DNA of 64,000 nucleotides. It comes from an uncultured Duncaniella sp. Its GTDB lineage: Bacteria; Bacteroidota; Bacteroidia; Bacteroidales; Muribaculaceae. Location of the stretch: contig NZ_CAJTQC010000011.1 in assembly GCF_910578445.1 (NCBI RefSeq), positions 18,399 through 82,398 on the forward strand, given 5' to 3'. The notes under the pieces are model-generated. The model did no database searches and was not told the DNA's origin. It saw nothing but the letters and a program-made list of their open reading frames with translations. Positions 16,850-26,106 of the stretch are shown here, in pieces. Positions within the stretch are counted from its first letter, which is position 1. Each line of letters starts with the position of its first letter. The translations under genes were made by a program, and so were the position numbers.

Positions 16850-17725
16850 ATGTGGGTTACACTTGCCATTGTTTCCGCCCTGTGCCTTGGGTTCTATGAT
16901 GTGATGAAAAAGCTGTCGCTTGACGGCAATAATGTACTCGGCGTATTGTTTCTAAACACGGTTTTCAGCTCCATTCTGATGCTGCCGATAATCATCATAG
17001 GCGTATCGCAAGGCAACTACGGACTCGGAAACAGCCTCGAAGGGCATGGCGCTATTCTCATTAAATCCGGAATCGTATTAACCTCATGGCTGTTAGGCTA
17101 TGCGAGCATCAAGCATCTCCCTCTGACCATCGCCGGCCCGGTGAATGCCTCCCGGCCAGTTCTCGTGCTTGTCGGCGCATTGCTCATATTCGGCGAACGG
17201 CTCAACCTTTGGCAATGGGCAGGTGTGATACTCGGATTCTGGTCATTGTTTTTCATCAGCCGTGTAGGTGGCAAAGAGGGATTCTCCCTTAAATCAAGCA
17301 AATGGGTATGGATGGCCATCGGTGCGACCGCGATGGGTGCGGTCAGCGCGCTCTACGACAAATACCTCCTGACCCGCTACGAGCCGCTCGAAGTACAGGC
17401 GTGGTATTCGCTCTATCAGATGGTCATAATGGGCATCACAATCGGCCTGATACTCAGAAACAACCACGGAGCCACCCCACTCCGCTGGCGATGGACCATC
17501 CCTCTCATCTCGGTTTTTCTCACTGTGGCAGACATCGCATACTTCTATAGTCTTTCCATCGAAGGCTCAATGATTGCCGTGGTGTCGATGATCAGACGAG
17601 GCAGTGTCATCGTATCATTTTTCTATGGCGTAATCGCCCTCCACGAAAAAAATATCAGACTCAAGCTCATAGACCTCACACTATTGCTCATAGGCCTTAC
17701 ATTCCTTGTCATAGGCAGCATGTAG
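16850..17725 (+). CDS. DMT-superfamily (EamA-type) membrane transporter
   Basis: A 291-residue inner-membrane protein made of about ten hydrophobic helices in two related halves, the usual EamA arrangement. Repeat 1 starts at WVTLAIVSALCLGFYDVMKKLSL; SIKHLPLTIAGPVNASRPVLVLVGALLIFGERL is the characteristic segment before the mid-protein loop. Repeat 2 starts at SKWVWMAIGATAMGAVSALYDKYLL, with a matching VSMIRRGSVIVSFFYGVIAL near the C-terminus. There is no signal peptide. The substrate cannot be told; family members export or import metabolites. It ends 16 bases from the end of a convergent gene, with no terminator visible between them. Confidence 0.88.
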   Translation: MWVTLAIVSALCLGFYDVMKKLSLDGNNVLGVLFLNTVFSSILMLPIIIIGVSQGNYGLGNSLEGHGAILIKSGIVLTSWLLGYASIKHLPLTIAGPVNASRPVLVLVGALLIFGERLNLWQWAGVILGFWSLFFISRVGGKEGFSLKSSKWVWMAIGATAMGAVSALYDKYLLTRYEPLEVQAWYSLYQMVIMGITIGLILRNNHGATPLRWRWTIPLISVFLTVADIAYFYSLSIEGSMIAVVSMIRRGSVIVSFFYGVIALHEKNIRLKLIDLTLLLIGLTFLVIGSM

Positions 17726-17741
17726 AGCCGTCCCGGTGACA

Positions 17742-18764
17742 TCATTTCCTTGCCAGTGGCATTTTCGAAAACCGCAATGTCGTCTTCAGCAACGGAAACG
17801 ACAGTGTGAGGATAGCCTTGTCGGTGACCGACGCATGAATGTCCCTGTCAATCGTATCAAATGTCGCATCGATCCATTCCAAATCGTAATGGTCAATGAA
17901 AACCGTGGGCTTCAGACGGCCTTTAAGCATCATCGGCATCCACTGGTCGCGCCGTGTCTCAGCCCCGTCCACATAAATTATATCATAACCCTCTCCATTC
18001 CCGACAAGCGCAAGCAGATAGCGTCCGCCCGGACGGGCATAGACAGGATCGTTTTCCCGGTCAAGATACTGCCAGTAGCCCTCAACCTCATCGACCGAAC
18101 GCGACAGGTAATCCGCCAGCGCGTCGGCCGTCCATGAGGTAGCAAACGCATGCTGAGGCATCATCACACTCTCCACTGAGAATGACGACAGCGTCAGCCG
18201 TCCTCTCCCCCACACTGTCAGACGCTCCGGATTATCCGACGGCAATAACGGCACACTGAAAATATCATCCACACTTTTCCCTCCGCCGCCAATCTTCAAC
18301 AGTCCCTTACTTCGGTCCAGCTCAATGCGCAGGGTGTTATAGACTCCTGACGAAGATTCAAAACGGCTCACATCCTTTTCCGCGACAGTCACGCCGTTCC
18401 TGTGAAGTGAAAGGATGTTTTGCCGACGGTCAAGTATATCCCCGAAAGCACTGTTGCCGTGGCGCAATGTCAGCCGCAGCGTATCACCGGCCGATAACAT
18501 GTCGATACCCCAATAGGCCTGAGCGAGACCGGGACGTTCGCCTATCCCATCCATCGCACCGCGGACATCAACAACCGTCAAGCCTATCCCTTCGCCACAC
18601 TCCATGTCGACAGACACAGAGGAATCACACAACACTGCAGGGGTCTCAACATAAAAACGTTTGGTCAACGTCCGCCCATAGGCAGACATTGACCATAACG
18701 AAATCATTAACATTATCAAAAAAACGGGCGACAGAACCCGAAGGAGAGAGGAAGAATCTTTCAT
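17742..18764 (-). CDS. Conserved secreted protein of unknown function
   Basis: A 340-residue protein with a long N-terminal signal or anchor (about 8-30; VFLIMLMISLWSMSAYG). The mature part has a beta-rich first half (about 31-205, with repeated short strands such as YNTLRIELDRSKGLLKIGGG), which could be a lectin-like sandwich. A second domain (about 215-335) carries EVEGYWQYLDRENDPVYARPGGRYLLALVG and EGYDIIYVDGAETRRDQW. I do not recognise a named family. Its ATG overlaps the stop of the upstream PurF-family gene by four bases (ATGA), so translation is probably coupled. The reason for pairing an exported protein with a purine enzyme is not clear. Confidence 0.72.
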   Translation of the reverse strand: MKDSSSLLRVLSPVFLIMLMISLWSMSAYGRTLTKRFYVETPAVLCDSSVSVDMECGEGIGLTVVDVRGAMDGIGERPGLAQAYWGIDMLSAGDTLRLTLRHGNSAFGDILDRRQNILSLHRNGVTVAEKDVSRFESSSGVYNTLRIELDRSKGLLKIGGGGKSVDDIFSVPLLPSDNPERLTVWGRGRLTLSSFSVESVMMPQHAFATSWTADALADYLSRSVDEVEGYWQYLDRENDPVYARPGGRYLLALVGNGEGYDIIYVDGAETRRDQWMPMMLKGRLKPTVFIDHYDLEWIDATFDTIDRDIHASVTDKAILTLSFPLLKTTLRFSKMPLARK

Positions 18765-20650
18765 CGTTTATCAGTATTGCCTTCGTAGAAATTGATATAT
18801 GCACGGTTGACCAGACGGACACCACCCGGTGTCGGATAATCGCCTGAGAAATACCAGTCGCCGGGACAGCCGGGAATAGCCTCGCGCAGACCGTCGAGCG
18901 TCTGATAGATAATATCGACTTCCGCGTTTATCGAACCGTCGGCCGTAAGCATTTCCACAATCTTGCGTGAAATCTCTTCCTGCGTGAATGGAGCGTAGAT
19001 AGCTTTCACGCAATTGCGCAATTCAATATCAAGCACACCTTCCATTTCCTTGCAATGACGGTAGGTATCATCAAGCACATGATCCATGCCCCTGTCCTTC
19101 AGCAATTCGACTGCCGCACGGAACGCAATAAACTCGCCCATCCTCGACATGTCGATACCATAATAGTCAGGATAGCGCACCTGAGGCGACGACGACACAA
19201 CGACTATCTTCCGTGGATGCAGACGGTCGAGCATCTTGAGAATCGACTGTTTCAGAGTCGTACCGCGCACAATACTGTCGTCAATCACCACGAGATTATC
19301 CACATTATTCTCGACAATGCCGTAGGTCACGTCATAGACATGGGCCGCAAGATCATTGCGCGACTCTCCTTCGGCTATAAACGTACGCAGTTTTATATCC
19401 TTGATGGCAACCTTTTCAACCCGCAGGTCACGGCGCATGATTTCCGACAGAAGCTCGGGAGTGAGTGTCCCGGCATCCTGAGCGTCGAGAATCTCGCGCT
19501 CCTTCCTCTTGTCCAGCTCACGCATGAGACCTCCAACCATACCGATAAACGCCACTTCGGCCGTATTCGGAATGAACGAGAATACCGAATGGCCGAGATC
19601 GCCGTCAATACTCTTCATGATTGCCGGGACGAGATTCCAACCGAGCTGCTTGCGCTCACGATAGATGTCGGCATCGCTGCCGCGAGAAAAATAAATGCGC
19701 TCAAACGAGCAACGACGGTTTTCACTCTCTCCGAGAATGTCGGAAATCTTCATCTGACCTCCCTTTGAGACTATCAGCGCTTTTCCGGGCATCAGTTCAT
19801 GGACATCTCGACGGGCTACATTAAACACGGTCTGTATTACCGGCCGCTCAGAGGCAAGGACAACAACCTCATCATCATGATAGTAGAATGCAGGACGGAT
19901 ACCATGACGGTCGCGCAGCGCAAACATGTCGCCGCTGCCTGTCGCACCGCAAATCACAAATCCGCCATCCCACTGCGTAGCGGTCGACGACAACACTCGT
20001 TGCATGTCAAGATTCTCCTCTATGGTACGGCTCAGTTTCTGACCTTCCATCGAATCACGATACTGACGGTAGATGCGATGGTTCTCTTTGTCGAGCGCAT
20101 CGCCAAGCTGTTCGAGAAGCACGACCGTATCACTGTAGATGCGGGGGTGCTGTCCGCATGCAACCACGCTGTCAAACACCTGCTCAACATTAGTCATATT
20201 GAAATTGCCACACATCAGCAGATTCCGCGAGCGCCAGTTGTTGCGACGAAGGAAAGGATGACAATATGAAAGTCCGCTCTTGCCTGTCGTCGAATAGCGC
20301 AGATGCCCCATATAAATTTCGCCAAGGAAAGGAGCATAACGCTCAATCCATTCAGCATCGCGGTCAACGAGGCCGGCTTTCTCAATCTTATCCTTTACTG
20401 TATCGAAAATTTCCTGTATAGCATCCTTCCCGAGCGCACGTTCACGGAACACGTATTCATTTCCGGGCACAGAGTGCATTTTCACGACTCCGATTCCGGC
20501 TCCTTCCTGCCCACGGTTGTGTTGTTTCTCCATGAGAAGATATAGCTTGCTTATACCATAGGCATAAGAGCCGTATTTCTTTTTATAATATTCAAGAGGC
20601 TTGAGCAGACGCACCATAGCCACTCCACACTCGTGTTTAAGTATCTCCAT
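18761..20650 (-). CDS. purF: Amidophosphoribosyltransferase (PurF family), long form
   Basis: Predicted to make 5-phosphoribosylamine from PRPP and glutamine, the first step of purine synthesis. The 629-residue product starts MEILKHECGVAMV; Cys8 is the expected glutaminase nucleophile after removal of a short propeptide. Class II glutaminase motifs follow (QHNRGQEGAG about 43-52, GHLRYSTTG, RNLLMCGNFNMTN). The C-terminal phosphoribosyltransferase part has the PRPP loop VVIDDSIVRGTT. It is about 130 residues longer than classical PurF. Bacteroidales can carry a second PurF-like gene, so this may be the paralogue rather than the main enzyme. A -7 box lies about 37 bases upstream. The downstream secreted protein is coupled by an ATGA overlap. 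Confidence 0.85.
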   Translation of the reverse strand: MEILKHECGVAMVRLLKPLEYYKKKYGSYAYGISKLYLLMEKQHNRGQEGAGIGVVKMHSVPGNEYVFRERALGKDAIQEIFDTVKDKIEKAGLVDRDAEWIERYAPFLGEIYMGHLRYSTTGKSGLSYCHPFLRRNNWRSRNLLMCGNFNMTNVEQVFDSVVACGQHPRIYSDTVVLLEQLGDALDKENHRIYRQYRDSMEGQKLSRTIEENLDMQRVLSSTATQWDGGFVICGATGSGDMFALRDRHGIRPAFYYHDDEVVVLASERPVIQTVFNVARRDVHELMPGKALIVSKGGQMKISDILGESENRRCSFERIYFSRGSDADIYRERKQLGWNLVPAIMKSIDGDLGHSVFSFIPNTAEVAFIGMVGGLMRELDKRKEREILDAQDAGTLTPELLSEIMRRDLRVEKVAIKDIKLRTFIAEGESRNDLAAHVYDVTYGIVENNVDNLVVIDDSIVRGTTLKQSILKMLDRLHPRKIVVVSSSPQVRYPDYYGIDMSRMGEFIAFRAAVELLKDRGMDHVLDDTYRHCKEMEGVLDIELRNCVKAIYAPFTQEEISRKIVEMLTADGSINAEVDIIYQTLDGLREAIPGCPGDWYFSGDYPTPGGVRLVNRAYINFYEGNTDKR

Positions 20651-20686
20651 ATTCCGTGTATCGATTGAAGATTAAATTAATAATTG

Positions 20687-20694
20687 CAAATATA
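20687..20694 (-). promoter_or_regulatory. Predicted -7 promoter box for the PurF-family gene
   Basis: On the minus strand TATATTTG fits TAnnTTTG and is followed by CA, common in this clade. No convincing -33 element is seen. Confidence 0.45.
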
Positions 20695-20816
20695 TAATTT
20701 TTTTATTGAAACTCTTTATTCAGCTTAGCCAAAACAGCCGCTCTCCAGCCATCGTCGCCACAACGGAGACATCCGGACAGAGAGCGGATAATGGAAACTG
20801 CTGCTGTTATGTATCT

Positions 20817-20869
20817 AAAAAACAGTGTGGCGCAAGTGATATTGCGCCACACTCTCTGATTTTTTTTAA
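20817..20869 (-). terminator. Terminator after glnN
   Basis: A perfect 12-bp inverted repeat (20824-20835 with 20842-20853) is flanked by A6 at 20817-20822 and T8 at 20860-20867. On the minus strand this gives a hairpin followed by U6, just past the glnN stop. Confidence 0.85.
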
Positions 20870-23055
20870 CGGATGAAAAGCAGTTCGCGGTATTTAGGCA
20901 GAGGCCACATTTCGTTATCGACAAGAAGCTCAAGCTTATCGATATGATAGCGGATGACCTCCAGACTCGGAGCGACATCATGAGAATAAGCGAGCGCCTT
21001 TTCACGCTCTGTCTCAATCTGGTTTGCTTCCTTGCGAGCATTGACCATCTTGGCGACCTCTTCCTTAATCACTGAGCAGTGACGCATGATTTTCTCTACG
21101 GTCACCGCATCCTGCGATGAAAGTTCCTCACCCTTGTTGCCGGGGAACAGAGTGCGTATCTTCACCATATTGTCAAGAAGAATCGACAGATAGCGGGTAG
21201 CGACAGGGATGATATGATTGATGGCAAGGTCACCGAGAACACGTGCCTCAATCTGAATCTTTTTGGTATACATCTCCCACTTAACCTCGTTGCGGGCTTC
21301 GAGTTCCACGTGGTTCATGACACCTGTCTTACGGAACATCTCAACTGACGACGGACGCAGGTAGGCATCGAAAATGAGAGCCGGATTTGTCTCGCAGTCA
21401 AGTCCTCGGCGGGCAGCCTCTTCCTTCCACTCATCCGAATAACCGTTGCCATCGAAATGGATTGGTTCTGAATAGAGAAGAAGAGCCTTGATTTCGGCAA
21501 GAAGAGCATGTTGCAGTTCCTCGCCTGCTTCAAGACGTGAATCCACCTTCTGCTTGAAATCGGCAAGCTGTTCGGCCATAGCCGCATTCAGGGCAATCAT
21601 TGCAGAGGCACAGTTTGCGCTCGAACCGACGGCACGGAACTCGAAACGGTTGCCGGTGAATGCGAATGGCGAAGTGCGGTTACGGTCCGTATTGTCAATC
21701 ATCAGTTCAGGAATCTGCGCGACACCGAGGTTCAATTCCTCTTTTCCTGCGAGAGCAATCAGATCGTCCTTATCGGAATTCTTGATTTTGTTTATGATTT
21801 CCGACAGCTGGCTTCCTGCAAAAATCGAGATAATTGCCGGGGGCGCTTCGTTAGCACCGAGACGATGGCAGTTTGTGGCCGACATGATTGATGCCTTCAG
21901 CAGTGCATTATGACGGTGGACAGCAGCCATGACATTGGCAACGAAAGTGATAAACTGAAGATTCTCCTTCGGTGTCTTGCCGGGAGCGAAAAGGAGCGTG
22001 CCGGTGTCTGTGCCGAGGCTCCAGTTGTTGTGCTTGCCTGAACCGTTGATTCCCGCAAAAGGCTTTTCGTGGAGAAGCACACGGAAATTGTGACGGCGCG
22101 CCACCTCGCTCATGAGCGACATGATGAGCATGTTGTGGTCGTTGGCAAGGTTGGTTTCCTCAAAAATCGGCGCGAGCTCAAACTGATTTGGGGCAACCTC
22201 GTTGTGGCGTGTCTTAGCCGGAATGCCAAGTTTGTGAGCCTCGATTTCAAGGTCAAGCATGAAAGCTTCGACACGCGAAGGGATAGCACCGAAATAGTGG
22301 TCCTCAAGCTGCTGGTTCTTTGCAGACTCATGGCCCATGAGCGTGCGGCCGGTCAGCACGAGGTCGGGACGCGCAGCATAGAGAGCTTCGTCAACAAGGA
22401 AATATTCCTGCTCCCAGCCAAGGTTTGAGATGACATGGTTGACCTTAGGGTCGAAATAGCGTGCGACAGCTGTACCGGCTTTGTCGACAGCAGAAAGCGC
22501 ACGCAGAAGCGGAGTCTTGTAGTCAAGCGACTCTCCCGTATATGAAATAAAGATTGTCGGGATACAAAGTGTGTTATCTATAAGGAATGCCGGCGACGAG
22601 ATATCCCATGCGGAATATCCGCGTGCCTCGAAAGTGTTACGGATACCGCCATTGGGGAAGCTCGATGCGTCAGGTTCCTGCTGAACGAGGAGTTTACCTG
22701 AAAATTCCTCCACCATGCCACCTTTACCGTCGTGCTCGACGAAACCGTCGTGTTTCTCGGCAGTGGTTTCGGTCAGCGGCTGAAACCAGTGTGTGTAGTG
22801 ACGGGCTCCGTTGTCGATAGCCCAGCGCTTCATACCTTCGGCCACACTGTCGGCTACCTTGCGCGACAGAGGCTCTTTATTGTCAATGGCGTTGATGAGA
22901 GCTTTGTAAGTATCAATCGGGAGATACTCATACATCTTTGCGCGGTTGAACACCTTGCTTGCATAATATTCCTGCGGACGTGCTTTAGGAATATCAACAG
23001 GAACTGCCTTGCGGTTGGAAGCCTCTTCAACAACTTTGAACCTTAAACTTGACAT
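20866..23055 (-). CDS. glnN: Glutamine synthetase, class III
   Basis: Forms glutamine from glutamate, ammonia and ATP in the cytoplasm. The 729-residue length is characteristic of class III enzymes (GSI is about 470). Visible features include the GSIII N-terminal part with ARHYTHWFQPLT (about 81-92) and the region LLVQQEPDASSFPNGGIRNT, and the catalytic barrel with KHNNWSLGTDTGTLLFAPG and NRTSPFAFTGNRFEFRAVGS. A GSIII-specific C-terminal extension carries helical segments (MRHCSVIKEEVAKMVNARKE). The start fits the conserved SLRFKVVEEASNRKAV end. It is followed by a strong terminator. The upstream dapL gene is 62 bases away, so partial co-transcription is possible. Confidence 0.96.
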   Translation of the reverse strand: MSSLRFKVVEEASNRKAVPVDIPKARPQEYYASKVFNRAKMYEYLPIDTYKALINAIDNKEPLSRKVADSVAEGMKRWAIDNGARHYTHWFQPLTETTAEKHDGFVEHDGKGGMVEEFSGKLLVQQEPDASSFPNGGIRNTFEARGYSAWDISSPAFLIDNTLCIPTIFISYTGESLDYKTPLLRALSAVDKAGTAVARYFDPKVNHVISNLGWEQEYFLVDEALYAARPDLVLTGRTLMGHESAKNQQLEDHYFGAIPSRVEAFMLDLEIEAHKLGIPAKTRHNEVAPNQFELAPIFEETNLANDHNMLIMSLMSEVARRHNFRVLLHEKPFAGINGSGKHNNWSLGTDTGTLLFAPGKTPKENLQFITFVANVMAAVHRHNALLKASIMSATNCHRLGANEAPPAIISIFAGSQLSEIINKIKNSDKDDLIALAGKEELNLGVAQIPELMIDNTDRNRTSPFAFTGNRFEFRAVGSSANCASAMIALNAAMAEQLADFKQKVDSRLEAGEELQHALLAEIKALLLYSEPIHFDGNGYSDEWKEEAARRGLDCETNPALIFDAYLRPSSVEMFRKTGVMNHVELEARNEVKWEMYTKKIQIEARVLGDLAINHIIPVATRYLSILLDNMVKIRTLFPGNKGEELSSQDAVTVEKIMRHCSVIKEEVAKMVNARKEANQIETEREKALAYSHDVAPSLEVIRYHIDKLELLVDNEMWPLPKYRELLFIR

Positions 23056-23117
23056 AATGTGTTGGAATTAAGAAATTATGTAATTTTTTTTACTTATTTG
23101 CGTTAAATTGTGGTCAA

Positions 23118-24347
23118 TTATGATTTCCCTGTGAGACGGTCGACACACAGGCGTGTATTTTCGTGGGTATTGAACGCTGTCAGACGGAAATAGCCCTCAC
23201 CTGACGGGCCGAAACCACTTCCGGGAGTGCCAACGATGTGGTAACGTTCAAGCATATGGTCAAAAAATTCCCATGACGACATTCCCTCGGGCGTCTTCAG
23301 CCATATATATGGAGAATTCACACCGCCAACGACCTCATAACCGGCCTCTGCAAGACCGACACGAAGCATCCGGGCATTTTCGAGATAATAGTCAATACTT
23401 TCCTTAACCTGCCTCCGGCCTTCGGGACTGTAAAGGGCCTCAGCGCCACGCTGTGTCAGATAGCTCGCGCCATTGAACTTTGTTGTCTGCCGGCGGCGCC
23501 ACAATCCGTTGAGTCCCACCAAACGTCCTGACTCATCCAAACCTTTCAGTTCTTTTGGAACGACAGTGTAGCCGAGACGGATACCGGTGAATCCGGCGGT
23601 CTTTGAATAACTGCGGAATTCGATTGCCACCTCCTTTGCCCCTTCAATCTCATAAATCGAATGTGGCACGTCGTCTTCACGGATATAAGCCTCATAGGCA
23701 GCGTCAAACAGTAGCAAAGCTCCGTGTTCACGGCAATAGTCAACCCACACCTTCAGCTGTGAACGTGTAAGGGTAGTCCCGGTAGGATTATTAGGATAAC
23801 AGAGATATATGACATCAGGGTCGTTTACAGGAAGCGCCGGGACAAATGAATTCTCTGCCGTGCATGGCAGATATTCAATCCTGCTCCAACGGCCGTCATC
23901 GCCAAGTTCTCCGGCGCGCCCTCCCATGACATTGGTGTCGACATAGACCGGATAGACCGGATCGGTAACAGCAACGCAATTGGCAGTGGAAAGAATGTCG
24001 CCGATGTTACCTGTGTCACTCTTGGCTCCGTCACTGATGAATATTTCATCAGGGCCTATGTCTATGCCACGATTCTTATAGTCAAACTCGGAAATTTTCT
24101 CACTGAGAAAACCGTAGCCCTGCTCAGGTCCATAGCCATGGAAACTTTCACCGTTAGCCTCGTCATCGACAGCGGCGTGAAGAGCCGCTATGACTGCCGG
24201 ACACAGCGGACGTGTGACATCCCCTATACCCATTCTTATTATATCCGTACCCGGATTTGCTTCGGTGTAAACCTTGACACGCCGGGCCACTTCACTGAAC
24301 AGATATGAAGCAGGAAGCTTAGTGAAATTATCATTAATCCTGAACAT
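23118..24347 (-). CDS. dapL: LL-diaminopimelate aminotransferase
   Basis: Converts tetrahydrodipicolinate and glutamate directly to LL-diaminopimelate, skipping the succinylase or acetylase steps; the product feeds lysine and peptidoglycan. The 409-residue fold-type I PLP enzyme shows the DapL signature NFTKLPASYLFSEVARRV at the N-terminus, IRMGIGDVTRPL, SDGAKSDTGNI (about 118-128), YPNNPTGT and the PLP-lysine segment SYSKTAGFTGIRLGYTV. The length equals the usual DapL (about 410). A full promoter lies within the end of dapF, 94-125 bases upstream, so it can be expressed both with and independently of dapF. Confidence 0.96.
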   Translation of the reverse strand: MFRINDNFTKLPASYLFSEVARRVKVYTEANPGTDIIRMGIGDVTRPLCPAVIAALHAAVDDEANGESFHGYGPEQGYGFLSEKISEFDYKNRGIDIGPDEIFISDGAKSDTGNIGDILSTANCVAVTDPVYPVYVDTNVMGGRAGELGDDGRWSRIEYLPCTAENSFVPALPVNDPDVIYLCYPNNPTGTTLTRSQLKVWVDYCREHGALLLFDAAYEAYIREDDVPHSIYEIEGAKEVAIEFRSYSKTAGFTGIRLGYTVVPKELKGLDESGRLVGLNGLWRRRQTTKFNGASYLTQRGAEALYSPEGRRQVKESIDYYLENARMLRVGLAEAGYEVVGGVNSPYIWLKTPEGMSSWEFFDHMLERYHIVGTPGSGFGPSGEGYFRLTAFNTHENTRLCVDRLTGKS

Positions 24348-24441
24348 TGCTTTATTATTTGAATTTCTATTTTTTTGCTTTTAACCGACAGATTCGAAAC
24401 GTCTGACAAAGCGAAAAACCGGTCTATGAAAATTCCAAATG

Positions 24442-24472
24442 CAAAGATACGCTTTAATCGAAGACAAATCAA
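24442..24472 (-). promoter_or_regulatory. Predicted promoter of dapL
   Basis: On the minus strand the -7 box TATCTTTG (24442-24449) is followed by CA, with TTG (24470-24472) exactly 20 bases upstream. The -33 element overlaps the dapF stop codon. Confidence 0.7.
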
Positions 24473-25341
24473 TTTTGTCGGCGATAAATACCATCAAATA
24501 CCTCTGTCGCACCTCCGGTCATCATGACATGGCCGTCCTCGCCCCACTCTATCTCAAGATTTCCTCCCCGCAGATGTATGGTGACCTTGCGGTCACACCG
24601 TCCGGTAAGGATAGCGGCTACAGCCGACGCACATGCTCCAGTGCCACACGCAAGAGTCTCGCCCGTGCCTCGTTCCCAGACACGCATTCTGGCCTCCGAA
24701 CGCGAAATCACCTCAAGAAACTCGATATTGGCTCGGTCAGGCCAGATGTCGTGAGATTCAAGTTCAGGGCCTAAAGTGTCGAAATCGACATCTTCTATAC
24801 GGTCTACGAATATGACACCGTGAGGATTTCCCATAGAGACTGCGGTGACTTTGACGTCGCCGCAGGAGGTTTCCACATCTTCCTCCACCATTCGCTCTGA
24901 GGCTGTGACGACGGGAATAAGCCCGGGGGTAAATTCAGGCTCGCCCATGTCAACCGTCACACTTTCCACTTCTCCGCCACTGTTCATATTAAGCGACAAA
25001 ACCTTGATACCCGACAGGGTTTCAAGGCTTATGCGTCTTTGGTCAGTAAGGCCGTGGTCGTGGACATATCGGGCGATGCAACGAGAGGCATTGCCACACA
25101 TGCGAGCCTCCGAACCATCATTGTTGAACATCCTCATTTTGAAATCAGCAACTTCGGATGGACATATCAGGACTATGCCGTCGCCTCCTACACCAAAATG
25201 GCGGTCGCTCATTTCGATGGCCAGCTCCGGAAGCCGGTCAGGAGTAGATTCCATACAATTAATATATATGTAATCATTACCGATGCCGTGCATTTTGGTG
25301 AACCTAATCACCTCGGTGGCTTTTTTTGCGGATGAGGTCAT
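24469..25341 (-). CDS. dapF: Diaminopimelate epimerase
   Basis: Interconverts LL- and meso-diaminopimelate with two catalytic cysteines. The two Cys motifs are visible: MCGNASRC near residue 80 and LACGTGACAS near residue 230. The N-terminus has FTKMHGIGNDYIYIN. I place the start at 25341 (MTSSAKKATEV), not at an upstream ATG at 25389. A -7 box at 25387-25394 overlaps that ATG, and AAGGA lies about 10 bases before 25341. The resulting 290 residues fit the family. It is the first gene of the dapF-dapL(-glnN) set, so two consecutive enzymes of the aminotransferase lysine pathway are adjacent. Confidence 0.95.
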   Translation of the reverse strand: MTSSAKKATEVIRFTKMHGIGNDYIYINCMESTPDRLPELAIEMSDRHFGVGGDGIVLICPSEVADFKMRMFNNDGSEARMCGNASRCIARYVHDHGLTDQRRISLETLSGIKVLSLNMNSGGEVESVTVDMGEPEFTPGLIPVVTASERMVEEDVETSCGDVKVTAVSMGNPHGVIFVDRIEDVDFDTLGPELESHDIWPDRANIEFLEVISRSEARMRVWERGTGETLACGTGACASAVAAILTGRCDRKVTIHLRGGNLEIEWGEDGHVMMTGGATEVFDGIYRRQN

Positions 25342-25386
25342 AAATTTTTGATTCCTTGTTTTTGTTATTATTTTCAGAAATCGCTG

Positions 25387-25394
25387 CAAAGTTA
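25387..25394 (-). promoter_or_regulatory. Predicted -7 promoter box for dapF
   Basis: The minus strand reads TTAACTTTGCAGCG, a close match to the clade's -7 region (TAnnTTTG) with the typical GCAGCG following. It overlaps the in-frame ATG at 25389, which decides for the start at 25341. Confidence 0.6.
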
Positions 25395-25493
25395 AGCATT
25401 TTGCTATAATAATATGCCTTTTACCCTCATTTTTTTGTAAAAATATCTCAATTTAAAAGATTTTAATACAAAATATCAATTTTTCACCATACC

Positions 25494-26084
25494 TCATTCC
25501 TTTCCATAATCCTGACTTTTCATCAGCCGCATCCATTTGCGGTAACCAAGCAGGGCGATAACAGTATAAATTCCATAAAGCACACAATAGAAATTTATAC
25601 CTTTATAATAATATAGCGCACAACAGACAATATCGACAACAAACCATGCCAGCCACTGCTCGACATATTTTCTTGCCAACATCCATAGACCAACGATAGA
25701 GAGCGATGTGGTGAAGGCATCCGCAACAGGGACGGTCGAATCCGTAAACTCCACCAGTATCCACCATATCAATCGCCACAACAACAGTGTGGCACAAACC
25801 GCAGCCACGCCCGTCAACCATCCGATATGGGTTATCTTAAGAGACCCATGCTTGCTCTTTGACTCTCCGCGTGTCCACGACACAAAACCATAGACCGCGA
25901 TAAGAAGATAGTAGATGTTTATTCCGAAATCAGCATAGAGACCTTTGGAATAATAAATCCACATCGAAATGGCCGGCATCACAACCGAAGCAATCCACAC
26001 TTTGGCATCGGCATGATATTCCCACCAAAGATAGAGCAATCCGATTGTGAAGCCTAAAATTTCAAGTATAAGATCAAATGTCAT
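25494..26084 (-). CDS. pnuT: PnuC-family transporter, predicted thiamine transporter PnuT
   Basis: A 196-residue inner-membrane protein with about seven helices and the PnuC aromatic signatures: LLYLWWEYHADAKVW, WIYYSKGLYADFGINIYYLL, a mid-protein GLWMLARKYVEQWLAWFVVD and YYYKGINFYCVLYGIYTVIA. PnuC members carry nicotinamide riboside, but relatives placed behind TPP riboswitches carry thiamine (PnuT). Here the gene starts 22 bases after a TonB receptor gene that is led by a TPP riboswitch, so thiamine is the likely substrate. The family assignment is clear; the substrate is inferred from the operon. No thiamine pyrophosphokinase gene is next to it. Confidence 0.88.
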   Translation of the reverse strand: MTFDLILEILGFTIGLLYLWWEYHADAKVWIASVVMPAISMWIYYSKGLYADFGINIYYLLIAVYGFVSWTRGESKSKHGSLKITHIGWLTGVAAVCATLLLWRLIWWILVEFTDSTVPVADAFTTSLSIVGLWMLARKYVEQWLAWFVVDIVCCALYYYKGINFYCVLYGIYTVIALLGYRKWMRLMKSQDYGKE

Positions 26085-26106
26085 TACAACAAACTGTCAA
26101 TGATTA

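Noticed and set aside
20703..21041. A 112-codon minus-strand frame at the end of glnN.
   Set aside because: It overlaps the 3' end of the well-supported glnN in another frame and runs through its terminator.
24469..25389. A longer dapF with 16 extra N-terminal residues.
   Set aside because: The extension overlaps a -7 promoter box and is not part of the conserved protein.
25494..26084. Annotation of this gene as nicotinamide riboside transporter PnuC.
   Set aside because: The fold is right, but the TPP riboswitch and receptor context argues for thiamine (PnuT).
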